Part shown: positions 47,776 through 56,881 of the stretch, piece by piece
Layout of the letters: every line of letters begins with the position of its first letter
Numbering within the stretch: position 1 is the stretch's first letter
Source: Ureibacillus galli
GTDB lineage: Bacteria; Bacillota; Bacilli; Bacillales_A; Planococcaceae
Direction: 5' to 3'
DNA length: 64,000 nt
Assembly (NCBI RefSeq): GCF_014836845.1
Contig: NZ_JACSQA010000014.1
Span: forward strand, 1-64,000
Made by a program: the position numbers and the translations under genes
Notes under the pieces: model-generated
Databases searched by the model: none
What the model was told of the DNA's origin: nothing
The model's input: the letters and a program-made list of their open reading frames with translations, nothing else

Positions 47776-48389
47776 TCGCCGCTTATAATAAACAATTTGT
47801 TGGAGATGTACTTTTAGTCCAACTCGCTACAGAAAAAATCGTTCATACAGAAGTTGAAAAGGTAGGAGACTTTGCTATTTTAAAAGAGAAAGCAACTGGT
47901 GAAATAAAAGCTTTCAATTTATTTAATGCAAGTAAGTATATGGACTTAAATGTACAAGGAAATGTAGAAGTAAATCCAGAACTTGTACAAAAAATAGAAG
48001 AGGCAATGAGAGCAAATAATGTTTCCATCTCATTAGATGTAGACTTTTCCCCTAAATTTGTCATTGGCTATGTAGAAGAAAAGGAAAAACATCCAAATGC
48101 AGATAAATTAAGTATTTGTAAAGTGAATGTCGGGGAAGAAGTGCTACAAATCGTCTGTGGCGCACCAAATGTTGAAGCCGGGCAAAAAGTCGTTGTAGCA
48201 AAAATAGGTGCTGTAATGCCATCTGGATTAGTGATTAAACATTCTGAATTACGTGGAGTTTCATCAAGTGGTATGATTTGCTCAGCTCGTGAATTAGCAA
48301 TTCCGAATGCCCCATCTGCTAAAGGAATTTTAGTATTAGAACCGGATGCAGAAGTTGGCGCATCTTTTACAATTCCTTCTAATTTATAA
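47772..48389 (+). CDS. ytpR: tRNA-binding domain protein YtpR
   Basis: A 205-residue protein with an N-terminal DUF4479-type domain (about 1-85) and a C-terminal EMAP/tRNA-binding OB fold (about 90-203), seen in IGYVEEKEKHPNADKLSICKV split around the conserved HPNADKL, then CGAPNVEAGQKVVVA and GMICSAREL. This domain resembles the N-terminus of the PheT subunit. It probably binds tRNA or RNA. Coupled to ytpQ. Confidence 0.93.
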   Translation: MIAAYNKQFVGDVLLVQLATEKIVHTEVEKVGDFAILKEKATGEIKAFNLFNASKYMDLNVQGNVEVNPELVQKIEEAMRANNVSISLDVDFSPKFVIGYVEEKEKHPNADKLSICKVNVGEEVLQIVCGAPNVEAGQKVVVAKIGAVMPSGLVIKHSELRGVSSSGMICSARELAIPNAPSAKGILVLEPDAEVGASFTIPSNL

Positions 48390-48408
48390 TAGTAAAAACC
48401 CATTATCT

Positions 48409-48442
48409 AAAAGGACGTCTCTTTAATAGAGGCGTTCTTTTT
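48409..48442 (+). terminator. ytpR terminator
   Basis: A 14-bp stem with wobbles (48409-48422 with 48428-48441) and T-run. Confidence 0.82.
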
Positions 48443-48680
48443 GTTTTCATCGAAATGTTTTCACATTGTTATCTTATTGAAATGTAATTATGATATGATT
48501 TTGCTAACTAAGGCATATTTATACTATTTATCTATTAAACTACTTCAAATGAAAAATAAATAGAAAAAATACCTAAAAAAGTTATAGCAAATGTGATAGA
48601 AAGGTTAAATAATGATGCCTACTTACATATAATTACTTTATAATAAAAAATGCTATGTTAATAGAAAAGAGTGGTCTACA

Positions 48681-51600
48681 TTGAATTGGTTTAAAAAACA
48701 GTTAAATAAATTACTATATGATGAAATAGAAAATGAAGAATATTATGAAGAGGAATACTATGAAGATGAACGTCGAAAATCGATAACGAATGATGAATTA
48801 ATAGAGGAAGATAATGTACAAAATAATCGAAAAAGTTTTCGATTTCCTTTAATCGATGATGAGGAAATGGGCGGTAAGAAACATTCAAATCAACATTTTA
48901 CTCCATATGAACAACAAGGGATACATACAAACATTCATCAGGTGAATGGGAAGTCAAATTATTTCTACCAACCAAATGCCATTTCCGAAGTGTTTGATGT
49001 GGAAGTTTCGGGAATTCGGGAGCTACTGGAAAAACGACAAAATGGCAAAGGAAGTTCTACTAAAAGGAGCTCCAATCATGTACGGAAGGATACGTACAAA
49101 GTACGACGAGTTGAACCGTCTAAAATAAAGGAAACAATTAAAGAAGATAGGAAAGGGGCAACGTATTCTCATAATAAAAGTATAGAAAATGTCAATGTTC
49201 CTGTTGCCCAAAGGAAATTTGTTCCTAGTCAAGTACCTTCCCCTATATACGGTTTTAAGAGACCGAGTAATATTAATGACTTATTATTAAAAAAACAAAG
49301 TAGGACAGAGCTAGTAGAAGAGAAAGTAGAAGAAAAGGGAGATAATCGTGCAATCGTAGCACAACAGGAAAGTAAAGTTGAAAAGATTTACGTAGATGTA
49401 TTAAAAATAAAAGATGAAGTGGCAAGTACAGTTGATACGACTTCTTTGCTAGAAAGTAAGAATCAAAATTTATCAAATGAAAAATCGGAAGAAAATTCTA
49501 CAAATCATTTTTTACAAATAGAAGATGAACTAGAAGAAAAACCTATCGTGTTACAAGACACTCTTTATAACGAAGTTGAAGCGTTTCCTATATTAGCTGA
49601 GGAAGTATTGGATGGCTCAACAACTGAATTAGAAGTGCCAATCGAAAATACGGAAGGGCATGGAATTGAAGAACAACTATGGGAATCTGTATCCAATCAA
49701 AAGGTTGATAAAATTCAATCAACTCCTCATGTTCCTTTAAGTGGTGCTGCATGGACGGTCGACGTAGAACAAGAGGAACGCGAAATAGAAGATAACCAAA
49801 CTCAACAAAAGGATCTTCAACAAGGGATGGGACAAAACACTCTATTGTTACCTATTCAAATTCCTATTGAGGAGGAAGTTCAAAATGGATATGGAAACAA
49901 AGAGCTGTTTGAAGCAGAAGTCGAGGAAATACTACAAACAAAAGTAGAGCATCAACAAATTCAACGTCTTGTCGACATTGCTTTAAGGGACAAGCTGGAT
50001 GAACAAGGACATGAATTTAAACGTCATTCTTTTGAGACAATCGAAAAAGAAAATCATCTAGTTGAACATGAAGTAAATACAGAATATGAAGAACAAGTTG
50101 AACAAGATGAGCAAGAAAGATATGTAGAACAAGAAGAAACGAAGGAAATTAAACGAAAAACATTGCCTTTTAATGTCCTTATGCTGAAATCCGATAAAGA
50201 AAAATATGCCGCAAAATTAGCACAAAAACAAAAGAACGAACATAATGATGATATTAAAGAATTTTCTAGGCAAACATCTAATGGAGAATTACAAGAGCGG
50301 CAAACTATGATGGAAATACAACAGAAGGATCCAGTGGCGTTGGAAACAACTGCAACCCAACAAGTCAAACAACCAATCCTTGAGGCAGAGATGGAAGTTC
50401 TCCATGATAAGGAAGAATCAACAATTTTGGATGTATCTAACGAAACAGAGGAAAAAATACTTCCAAAACTATATGTAAAGCCTTCATTAGAATTTTTATC
50501 GCCTCCGGAAGAAAAAACGGAGGATCGGGAATGGTTGGAATCTCAAGCAGATGTTTTAGTCGAAGCATTATCTTATTTCCAAGTAACAGCTCAAGTAGAA
50601 TCGATTATGCAAGGTCCAGCTGTTACCCAATTTGAAATAACGGTCGGTCACGGGACGAAAGTAAGTAAAATTCGAAATTTAGCAGATGATTTAAAGCTTG
50701 CTTTAGCAGCGAAGGATATCCGAATACAGGCACCGATTCCAGGGAAAAGTTCAATTGGAATTGAAATACCGAATCGAATTTCTCGAGCAGTTCGTTTATC
50801 TGAAGTCACGAGCAGTGAATCCTTTTTAAATTCCGAATCTCCTTTAGAAGCAGCTTTAGGATTAGATTTAACTGGGAAACCGTTAACGATTGATTTGCGC
50901 AAAATGCCTCATGGTCTAATTGCGGGTGCTACTGGATCTGGTAAATCGGTTTGTATTAATTCGATATTAGTAAGTTTATTATATAAAGCAAATCCAAATG
51001 ACTTAAAACTAATGTTAATTGATCCTAAAATGGTGGAACTTGCGCCATTTAATCACATTCCCCATTTAGTAAGTCCTGTTATTACCGATGTGAAAGCGGC
51101 AACAGCAGCGTTGAAATGGGCGGTAGAGGAAATGGAAAGACGTTATCAATTGTTTGCCCATGCAGGAGTCCGAGATTTAACAAGATTTAATAAACTTGCA
51201 GAATCCAATGGGCAGTATGGTCATAAATTACCTTACATTTTAATCGTCATTGATGAACTAGCAGATTTAATGATGATGTCACCTGCGGATGTTGAGGAAG
51301 CGATTTGTCGTATAGCTCAAAAAGCAAGGGCTTGTGGAATTCATTTAATCGTTGCAACACAGCGTCCTTCTGTTGATGTCATTACTGGTTTAATTAAATC
51401 CAACATTCCAACTCGTATTGCCTTTGCCGTTTCGTCACAAGTTGACTCTCGTACGATATTAGATAGTCAAGGTGCGGAACGTTTACTAGGAAGGGGAGAT
51501 ATGTTGTATTTAGGAAATGGGATGAGTGCTCCAATCCGTTTACAAGGTACCTTTGTAACGGACGATGAAATCGAGGAAATTATCGAGCATGTCCGCTCAC

Positions 51601-51878
51601 AAGGAGAACCAGAATATTTCTTCCAACAAGATGAATTATTAAAAAAATCCGAAATGGTGGAAGAACAAGATGAATTATTTGAAGAGGTATGCCGATTTGT
51701 TTTTGAACAAGGTACAGCCTCCACATCATCGATCCAAAGAAAGTATCATATTGGTTATAATCGGGCAGCTCGCTTAATTGATATGTTAGAAAGTAACGGT
51801 TTTATTTCCGAACAAAGAGGAAGTAAACCGAGGGAAGTTTATATAACAGAATCTGATCTAGCTAATATGTTTGATTAG
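48681..51878 (+). CDS. sftA: DNA translocase SftA (FtsK/SpoIIIE family)
   Basis: A soluble FtsK-type translocase that moves DNA away from the closing septum (1065 residues). There is no N-terminal membrane domain. About 610 residues of acidic, glutamate-rich and likely disordered linker come first (for example NEEYYEEEYYEDER). The motor then follows: alpha region ADVLVEALSYFQV, Walker A AGATGSGKS (about 749-757), Walker B ILIVIDELADLMMM, and ATQRPSVDVITG. The C-terminal gamma winged helix (about 1000-1065) has RKYHIGYNRAARLIDMLE for KOPS reading. B. subtilis SftA is shorter, so the linker is extended. TTG start after GAGTGG. Separate from SpoIIIE. Confidence 0.94.
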   Translation: MNWFKKQLNKLLYDEIENEEYYEEEYYEDERRKSITNDELIEEDNVQNNRKSFRFPLIDDEEMGGKKHSNQHFTPYEQQGIHTNIHQVNGKSNYFYQPNAISEVFDVEVSGIRELLEKRQNGKGSSTKRSSNHVRKDTYKVRRVEPSKIKETIKEDRKGATYSHNKSIENVNVPVAQRKFVPSQVPSPIYGFKRPSNINDLLLKKQSRTELVEEKVEEKGDNRAIVAQQESKVEKIYVDVLKIKDEVASTVDTTSLLESKNQNLSNEKSEENSTNHFLQIEDELEEKPIVLQDTLYNEVEAFPILAEEVLDGSTTELEVPIENTEGHGIEEQLWESVSNQKVDKIQSTPHVPLSGAAWTVDVEQEEREIEDNQTQQKDLQQGMGQNTLLLPIQIPIEEEVQNGYGNKELFEAEVEEILQTKVEHQQIQRLVDIALRDKLDEQGHEFKRHSFETIEKENHLVEHEVNTEYEEQVEQDEQERYVEQEETKEIKRKTLPFNVLMLKSDKEKYAAKLAQKQKNEHNDDIKEFSRQTSNGELQERQTMMEIQQKDPVALETTATQQVKQPILEAEMEVLHDKEESTILDVSNETEEKILPKLYVKPSLEFLSPPEEKTEDREWLESQADVLVEALSYFQVTAQVESIMQGPAVTQFEITVGHGTKVSKIRNLADDLKLALAAKDIRIQAPIPGKSSIGIEIPNRISRAVRLSEVTSSESFLNSESPLEAALGLDLTGKPLTIDLRKMPHGLIAGATGSGKSVCINSILVSLLYKANPNDLKLMLIDPKMVELAPFNHIPHLVSPVITDVKAATAALKWAVEEMERRYQLFAHAGVRDLTRFNKLAESNGQYGHKLPYILIVIDELADLMMMSPADVEEAICRIAQKARACGIHLIVATQRPSVDVITGLIKSNIPTRIAFAVSSQVDSRTILDSQGAERLLGRGDMLYLGNGMSAPIRLQGTFVTDDEIEEIIEHVRSQGEPEYFFQQDELLKKSEMVEEQDELFEEVCRFVFEQGTASTSSIQRKYHIGYNRAARLIDMLESNGFISEQRGSKPREVYITESDLANMFD

Positions 51879-51895
51879 AAATTACACAAATATGT

Positions 51896-51926
51896 AAAAA
51901 TGAGGGAGATTTCCCTCTCATTTTTT
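51896..51926 (+). terminator. sftA terminator
   Basis: A stem of about 13 bp with one bulge around GAGGGA/TCCCTC, followed by seven T. Confidence 0.85.
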
Positions 51927-52102
51927 TCGGTATAATAAAAATATACATGAATGAGTGAATAAGTAGAAAAAATGAGCTAACAAGTAATTATCCTTTATTA
52001 AATTTAATGCTATAATGGGGTATGTTTTTAAAATTTGGCACAAACTAACTTAAATAACAAACGTTCATTCATTGGGATCATGTATCCCGGGAGGTTTTCA
52101 AT

Positions 52103-53419
52103 ATGACATTTTATCATTTTACAGGAATTAAAGGTTCAGGTATGAGTTCATTAGCTCAAATTTTGTTTGATTCTGGAGAACAAGTACAAGGATCTGATTA
52201 TGAAACTTATTATTTTACAGAAAAACCATTAAGAGATCGTAATATCACGATACTACCTTTCGACCCGGAAAACATTCAAGAAGGGATGACTGTGATTGCT
52301 GGTAATGCCTTTCCTGATGAGCATCCTGAACTTATTCGAGCGAGGGAAATAGGGGTAGAAGTGATTCGTTACCATAAATTTTTAGGTGATTATATTAATA
52401 AATATACTTCGATTGCGATTACAGGAGCGCACGGTAAAACGTCTACGACTGGACTAATGAGTCATGTGATAGGCGGCTATATGCCAACATCCTTTTTAAT
52501 TGGTGATGGTACAGGTTCAGGGAAGGAAGATGCTTCTTATTTTGTGATGGAAGCATGTGAATACCGTCGTCACTTTTTAGCGTACCATCCAGATTATGCG
52601 GTCATGACGAATATCGATTTTGATCATCCCGATTATTTTTCGGATATAGAAGACGTTAACGCAGCATTTCAACAATTAGCTTTACAAGTAAATAAAGCGA
52701 TTATTGCTTGCGGAGATGATGAACATCTTCAAAAAATTCAAGCAAATGTACCAGTTGTCTTTTATGGATTTGGTACCCATAATGATTTTGCAGCAAGAAA
52801 TATCGAAAAAACAACAGAAGGTACATCCTTTGAAGTTTACGTGCGAAACGAATTTTACCATAAGTTTTTCATTCCAATGTTTGGCGACCATACCGTTTTA
52901 AATTCGTTGGCAGTCATTTCTTTATGTCATTATGAAGGAATCCCTGCGTCACTTATTCAAGAACGTTTAAATACTTATGGTGGGGTAAAAAGACGTTTCA
53001 CGGAGACGAAAATTGGGAATAGTGTACTTGTAGATGATTATGCACATCACCCAACCGAAATTAATGCGACGATTCAATCTGCACGTCAGAAATACCCAGA
53101 GCGACAAATTGTTGCTGTTTTTCAACCTCATACATTTAGCCGTACTGAAGCATTTTTACAAGATTTTGCCGATAGTTTAACAAAGGCAGATGCTGTGTAT
53201 TTATGTGATATATTCAGCTCTGCACGGGAAAAACAAGGCGCTTTATCGATCAATGATTTGGCAACTTTAATCGAAGGAAGTAAAATCCTTCAAACAGATC
53301 AAATTGACATGTTGAAAGAACATAACGATGCTGTCTTCTTGTTTATGGGTGCAGGTGATGTTCATAAGTATCAAGAGGCTTTTGAGGAAGTGTTGAAAGA
53401 CAATGAAGAAACAGCTTAA
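52103..53419 (+). CDS. murC: UDP-N-acetylmuramate--L-alanine ligase
   Basis: It adds L-alanine to UDP-MurNAc in peptidoglycan synthesis (438 residues). The N-terminal UDP-binding motif is [12 protein letters not shown] (8-19); the ATP P-loop is GAHGKTSTT (108-116); the central domain has [10 protein letters not shown], and the C-terminal domain [11 protein letters not shown] and FQPHTFSRT. It stands near sftA, away from the main division cluster, as in Bacillus. GGGAGG precedes the ATG. Confidence 0.97.
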   Translation: MTFYHFTGIKGSGMSSLAQILFDSGEQVQGSDYETYYFTEKPLRDRNITILPFDPENIQEGMTVIAGNAFPDEHPELIRAREIGVEVIRYHKFLGDYINKYTSIAITGAHGKTSTTGLMSHVIGGYMPTSFLIGDGTGSGKEDASYFVMEACEYRRHFLAYHPDYAVMTNIDFDHPDYFSDIEDVNAAFQQLALQVNKAIIACGDDEHLQKIQANVPVVFYGFGTHNDFAARNIEKTTEGTSFEVYVRNEFYHKFFIPMFGDHTVLNSLAVISLCHYEGIPASLIQERLNTYGGVKRRFTETKIGNSVLVDDYAHHPTEINATIQSARQKYPERQIVAVFQPHTFSRTEAFLQDFADSLTKADAVYLCDIFSSAREKQGALSINDLATLIEGSKILQTDQIDMLKEHNDAVFLFMGAGDVHKYQEAFEEVLKDNEETA

Positions 53420-53443
53420 ACGCCTATGTTTAGGCTGTTTTTT
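53410..53443 (+). terminator. murC terminator
   Basis: A 12-bp stem with one wobble (53410-53421 with 53428-53439) overlapping the stop codon, with a T-run. Confidence 0.88.
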
Positions 53444-53513
53444 CTAAATGAAGGATTTTCACATATTTTGTCGAATAGTAAGATGTAAGTAGACGTAGGA
53501 GGTTTTATTGTAA

Positions 53514-53999
53514 ATGGAGATCATTTTATACATCGCAGCATTACTTGCAGCAATTGGTTTTTTAATTTTATGTATTAGTGTAGGAATGACGTTGTTTTCA
53601 TTAAAAAATACGCTAAATAGCATGGCAGGTACTATTGCTGGAATTGAAGGACAAATGGAAGGAATCACGCGTGAGACAACCTCCCTATTAGCCAAAACAA
53701 ATACATTAGCTGAAGATATTACGGAGAAATCTGAAAAATTGAACACAGTCGTTGATGCAGTGAAAAATATTGGGGTATCCGTAAATGGATTGAATACTTC
53801 TATTCAACAAATTACATCTTCTATTTCTTCAGAAGTAAGTAAAAATGAAGAAAAAATTGCTCAAGTAGTCCAATGGAGCAATGTGGCAATGGAAATTGCT
53901 GATAAATGGAAACAACGTAAAGCAATTAGCCAACATGATGTGGATGAAGCAACAGATGAAATCGTCAAAAAATCTTCTAAATTTAAACGACGAAAATAA
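53514..53999 (+). CDS. ytxG: YtxG (DUF948) membrane protein
   Basis: A 161-residue DUF948 protein. One N-terminal transmembrane helix (about 3-26, ILYIAALLAAIGFLILCISV) is followed by a long coiled-coil with repeated T/S/N-rich heptads (about 35-125) and a basic C-terminus. B. subtilis YtxG is a general stress protein with ytxH and ytxJ under sigma-B and sigma-H. The role is unknown. TAGGAGG precedes the ATG. It is followed by ytxH; ytxJ is absent here. Confidence 0.87.
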   Translation: MEIILYIAALLAAIGFLILCISVGMTLFSLKNTLNSMAGTIAGIEGQMEGITRETTSLLAKTNTLAEDITEKSEKLNTVVDAVKNIGVSVNGLNTSIQQITSSISSEVSKNEEKIAQVVQWSNVAMEIADKWKQRKAISQHDVDEATDEIVKKSSKFKRRK

Positions 54000-54019
54000 C
54001 AAATAGGGGGATGTTGAAC

Positions 54020-54478
54020 ATGGTAGGGGAAAAACCAAATTATAACGAAGTGAAAAATGCGATACCAAATTTACCACAACTTTATACAGGAGCAGATGCT
54101 ATTTACGAAGAGGAGTCGGTGAATATGAAAGATTTTGTTATTGGAGCATTTGTAGGAGGGATTGTAGGAGCAGCGGTAGGATTATTACTTGCTCCGAAAA
54201 CAGGTAGAGATTTAAGAAGTGATGTAGCAAGCCAAGCGGCAAATCTAAAGGATAAAGGTGTTACATTATCATCTACTGCGAAAGAAAAAACCGTTCTATT
54301 ATCCAATCAGTTGAAAGAACAATCGAGCCAACTAGTTGATAAAGTAAAATCAAAAACTGCAAAAGTACCAACTGTATTTGACGATGGTACGGTTTCATAC
54401 GAAGGGGAAGAACCTTTAGAAAATGATACGTATGAAGGGATAGACATTGCAGAAGCTTCAAAACCTTCATCAATTTAA
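54020..54478 (+). CDS. ytxH: YtxH family general stress protein
   Basis: A 152-residue YtxH protein. The core is a hydrophobic glycine-rich helix FVGGIVGAAVGLLLAPKTG, then RDLRSDVASQAANLKDKG and an amphipathic, acidic C-terminus. ATG 54011 touches the ribosome binding site AGGGGG, so ATG 54020 is chosen. A second good site, GAGGAG at about 54109-54115, precedes ATG 54125 (MKDFVIGAF), which is the usual YtxH start; a shorter isoform or the real start may lie there. Confidence 0.85.
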   Translation: MVGEKPNYNEVKNAIPNLPQLYTGADAIYEEESVNMKDFVIGAFVGGIVGAAVGLLLAPKTGRDLRSDVASQAANLKDKGVTLSSTAKEKTVLLSNQLKEQSSQLVDKVKSKTAKVPTVFDDGTVSYEGEEPLENDTYEGIDIAEASKPSSI

Positions 54479-54499
54479 TGGAAAATACCATGATTATAG

Positions 54500-54537
54500 A
54501 AACTGCCCATTCCAAATGGAAATGGGCAGTTTTTTTG
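54500..54537. terminator. Bidirectional terminator between ytxH and FtsA-like gene
   Basis: A 14-bp stem with one bulge around AAACTGCCCAT and ATGGGCAGTTT, T-run on the plus strand, between convergent genes. Confidence 0.87.
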
Positions 54538-54553
54538 TTTTGAACCTGTTATT

Positions 54554-56710
54554 TTAGTTCGAGATAGGTTGTTCCGATAAAATAATTTCTAATTGGTCGC
54601 CACCGAAAATTTCTTCGTCAAAGGATGAAGCTGTCCCATTTCTTAAAATCGTAAAAGTACCTTGAAAATCCCGGGGAAGTTGCCAATTTGAAAAACGGAA
54701 CACATCTTGAAATTTCCATCGGCTTAAATCCTTTTCTACAATTGTTAGCGTTGAGCCGTTTCGAATTGTTGATGAAGGCGACAAAGCAGTTCCATTTAGC
54801 AATACTTCACGACATTGTTTAGTTAATTCTACTGTTTCATTTTGGAAAGTTACGATGATTTTTTCTTCTAATGTTAAATTTAATTTAGCCATAATTACTT
54901 CTACCGTAGGAAGGGAGCTCACTTCTACTTTTAAACGATCACCATTTTTTACTGGATAGTGAAGTTTGCTTGGTTTATCGTTAATCAATAAGGTTGGTGT
55001 GAAATCCTGTAAAAACATTGGTTGACCATCCACATGAATGCAAAAAGGCTGTAATTTATGCATTAGATCAATTGCTTTTATATGTTTAAATACGTCTTCT
55101 ACCGTTTCAATCGTTTCAATGTAAACTTGATCTCGGTCCTGTAATTCTATATCAAGCGAACAGTATTGGTTATTTACTTTTACTTTCGGTTCAATAGGAT
55201 AAAGAGTACCTTGTACCGTTATAGATTTAAATAGGGCATCATCCACTATATCACGGACAGTTACTTTCGCATCTTTACCATGTCTACCTTCTACCAATGT
55301 AATACAATCTCCATTTTGAATGAGTGTTTTTGTAGATGCAGGCTCGCCATTCACCATAATTGTTGCTGGCTCACCATGTTCTCCTGGTAAAAAAATGTCT
55401 TGGCCATTCACTGTAATGGAAATGCCTTGACCAGGTTTACCATAGAGTTGTTTTGCTCGTATATTTGCAGCCAAAAAGGCATCTGATACAGTCATCTCCT
55501 TCATTTCAAACAAGCGAACAACTTGATCATTCACTGTTACCGTCATGTACTGGATGGGTGCCTTTTTTGCAGCAATCGCAATACCGATTGGAGTGACTAA
55601 CTCAGGGGTTGATGGGATTGTTTCATCTTTTGTTACATTTTGAATGGCGTCAATTCCACGAACCGCAACCCGATTTGCAGGAAGGTTTAAAACATGACTT
55701 AGTTCATTTGTTAAATTAGGAGTTAAACTACCACCACCAACTAACATAATTGCCTTTGGAGGTGTTTGATTGTTTAATCGTAAAATTTCTGATCCAATTG
55801 CTTTTGCTAAATTTTGAATAGACGGTTGAATAGCTTGGATCACTTCATCTCTTGGATAAGATTGATCGAATCCTAATATGTCTTTAATCAGAATGTTTTC
55901 TTCCGTTGCTAATTGCCGTTTTGCCATTTCAGCCACAGGGAAATCTAATAAATAATGATCGCTTAAGCTTTCCGTGATTTCATCTCCCGCTGTTGGCACC
56001 ATTCCATAGGCGACAATGGTTCCTTTATCTGTAATGGCAATATCAGAAGTTCCTGCACCGATATCGACTAAGGCAACGTTTAATCGTCTCATCGATTGGG
56101 GGATTAACACGTTGATTGCTGCAATCGGTTCTAAAGTTAATGCTTCCATTTCTAAATCAGCCCGTTTCAGGGCAGCGAGTAATGATTCTACGACTACGCG
56201 GGGTAGGAAAGTTGCGATTACTTCAATTGTCGCTTCATTGCCTTGTTGGTCTAGTAAACTACCGATTTCTTCGCCGTCCAACTTATAGTATAGGACAGAA
56301 TAGCCTACACAATAATAATGATTAAACGATTCCTCTTCCTTCGTGGAAAGGAGTTGTTGTTGGGCATGTTGTACAGCCTGTAGTTCAAGTCTATTTATAT
56401 CTTCCTCCGTGAAGATAGGTCGGTTCTTTATATTAATCGTAACACTTGCTTGCTCTGTTTTTAAGGCACGTCCAGCTGCGGCAACACTTACTTTAGATAG
56501 AGGGCCATGCTTTTCTTCAAGCTCCATTTTGATTTCTTTTATTAATTCCGCAACGTATAACACATTATGTATTTGGCCATCTACCATAGCCCGTTCTTTA
56601 TGTTCTTTTATAAGGATATCAATAACATGGAAATGGTCGTCCTGTTCTTCTAAAATAATACCAACGACAGAACGGGTACCTATATCTAAAGCGAATAGTT
56701 TGGAACTCAA
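54554..56710 (-). CDS. Large FtsA/PilM-like actin-fold ATPase with repeated C-terminal domains
   Basis: A 718-residue protein. Residues 1-385 form an FtsA-type actin fold: phosphate-1 ALDIGTRSVVGIIL (7-20), an SHS2-like subdomain (about 80-170), phosphate-2 VALVDIGAGTSDIAI (212-226), and the adenosine motif IMLVGGGSLTPN (321-332). The rest (about 388-718) has no counterpart in ordinary FtsA of about 430 residues. It contains four to five repeats of a VNG...NGD.I.L.E pattern (about 431-474, 499-533, 557-596, 618-659, 685-711), suggesting beta-grasp-like units. There is no membrane helix and no evident amphipathic C-terminus. TTG start after AAGGAAG. It is monocistronic and not in a division cluster. 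Function unknown. Confidence 0.82.
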   Translation of the reverse strand: MSSKLFALDIGTRSVVGIILEEQDDHFHVIDILIKEHKERAMVDGQIHNVLYVAELIKEIKMELEEKHGPLSKVSVAAAGRALKTEQASVTINIKNRPIFTEEDINRLELQAVQHAQQQLLSTKEEESFNHYYCVGYSVLYYKLDGEEIGSLLDQQGNEATIEVIATFLPRVVVESLLAALKRADLEMEALTLEPIAAINVLIPQSMRRLNVALVDIGAGTSDIAITDKGTIVAYGMVPTAGDEITESLSDHYLLDFPVAEMAKRQLATEENILIKDILGFDQSYPRDEVIQAIQPSIQNLAKAIGSEILRLNNQTPPKAIMLVGGGSLTPNLTNELSHVLNLPANRVAVRGIDAIQNVTKDETIPSTPELVTPIGIAIAAKKAPIQYMTVTVNDQVVRLFEMKEMTVSDAFLAANIRAKQLYGKPGQGISITVNGQDIFLPGEHGEPATIMVNGEPASTKTLIQNGDCITLVEGRHGKDAKVTVRDIVDDALFKSITVQGTLYPIEPKVKVNNQYCSLDIELQDRDQVYIETIETVEDVFKHIKAIDLMHKLQPFCIHVDGQPMFLQDFTPTLLINDKPSKLHYPVKNGDRLKVEVSSLPTVEVIMAKLNLTLEEKIIVTFQNETVELTKQCREVLLNGTALSPSSTIRNGSTLTIVEKDLSRWKFQDVFRFSNWQLPRDFQGTFTILRNGTASSFDEEIFGGDQLEIILSEQPISN

Positions 56711-56746
56711 TGAAATCGCTTCCTTTCAGATGGAATCTATACTAAC

Positions 56747-56768
56747 TTTAGCGAGTTGAAGCGCTAAA
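56747..56768. repeat. Inverted repeat near the FtsA-like gene start
   Basis: TTTAGCG (56747-56753), 8-bp spacer, CGCTAAA (56762-56768), between the FtsA-like gene and aroA. It resembles but does not fit the CcpA cre consensus. Confidence 0.35.
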
Positions 56769-56778
56769 TTAAAATTGC

Positions 56779-56807
56779 GTGACAATATGTATATTGTTGA
56801 CTATAAT
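56779..56807 (+). promoter_or_regulatory. aroA promoter with embedded dyad
   Basis: GTGACA (-35) and a perfect TATAAT (-10) with a 17-bp spacer. The 16-bp dyad ACAATAT-GT-ATATTGT (56782-56797) overlaps the -35 and spacer, a position where a repressor would block polymerase. Confidence 0.68.
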
Positions 56808-56881
56808 AAGACTATAACTAACAATGTATCATACATTTCAACGTTCTGAAAGAGTTCGGTACAGGGAGAGGAGAAAAGGAA

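Noticed and set aside
48390-48680. Regulatory element in the 291-bp gap before sftA
   Set aside because: After the ytpR terminator only two TATAAT hexamers (48628, 48639) stand out and their -35 regions are poor; nothing else supported.
50054-50368. Ser/Cys-rich frame antisense to sftA
   Set aside because: Composition is the antisense image of the Glu/Gln-rich SftA linker.
56343-56759. 138-codon plus-strand frame antisense to the FtsA-like gene
   Set aside because: No start signal; it reads through the start and leader of the minus-strand gene.
56747-56768. cre box in TTTAGCG...CGCTAAA
   Set aside because: The distance between the TG and CG elements is one base short of the consensus; kept only as an unassigned inverted repeat.
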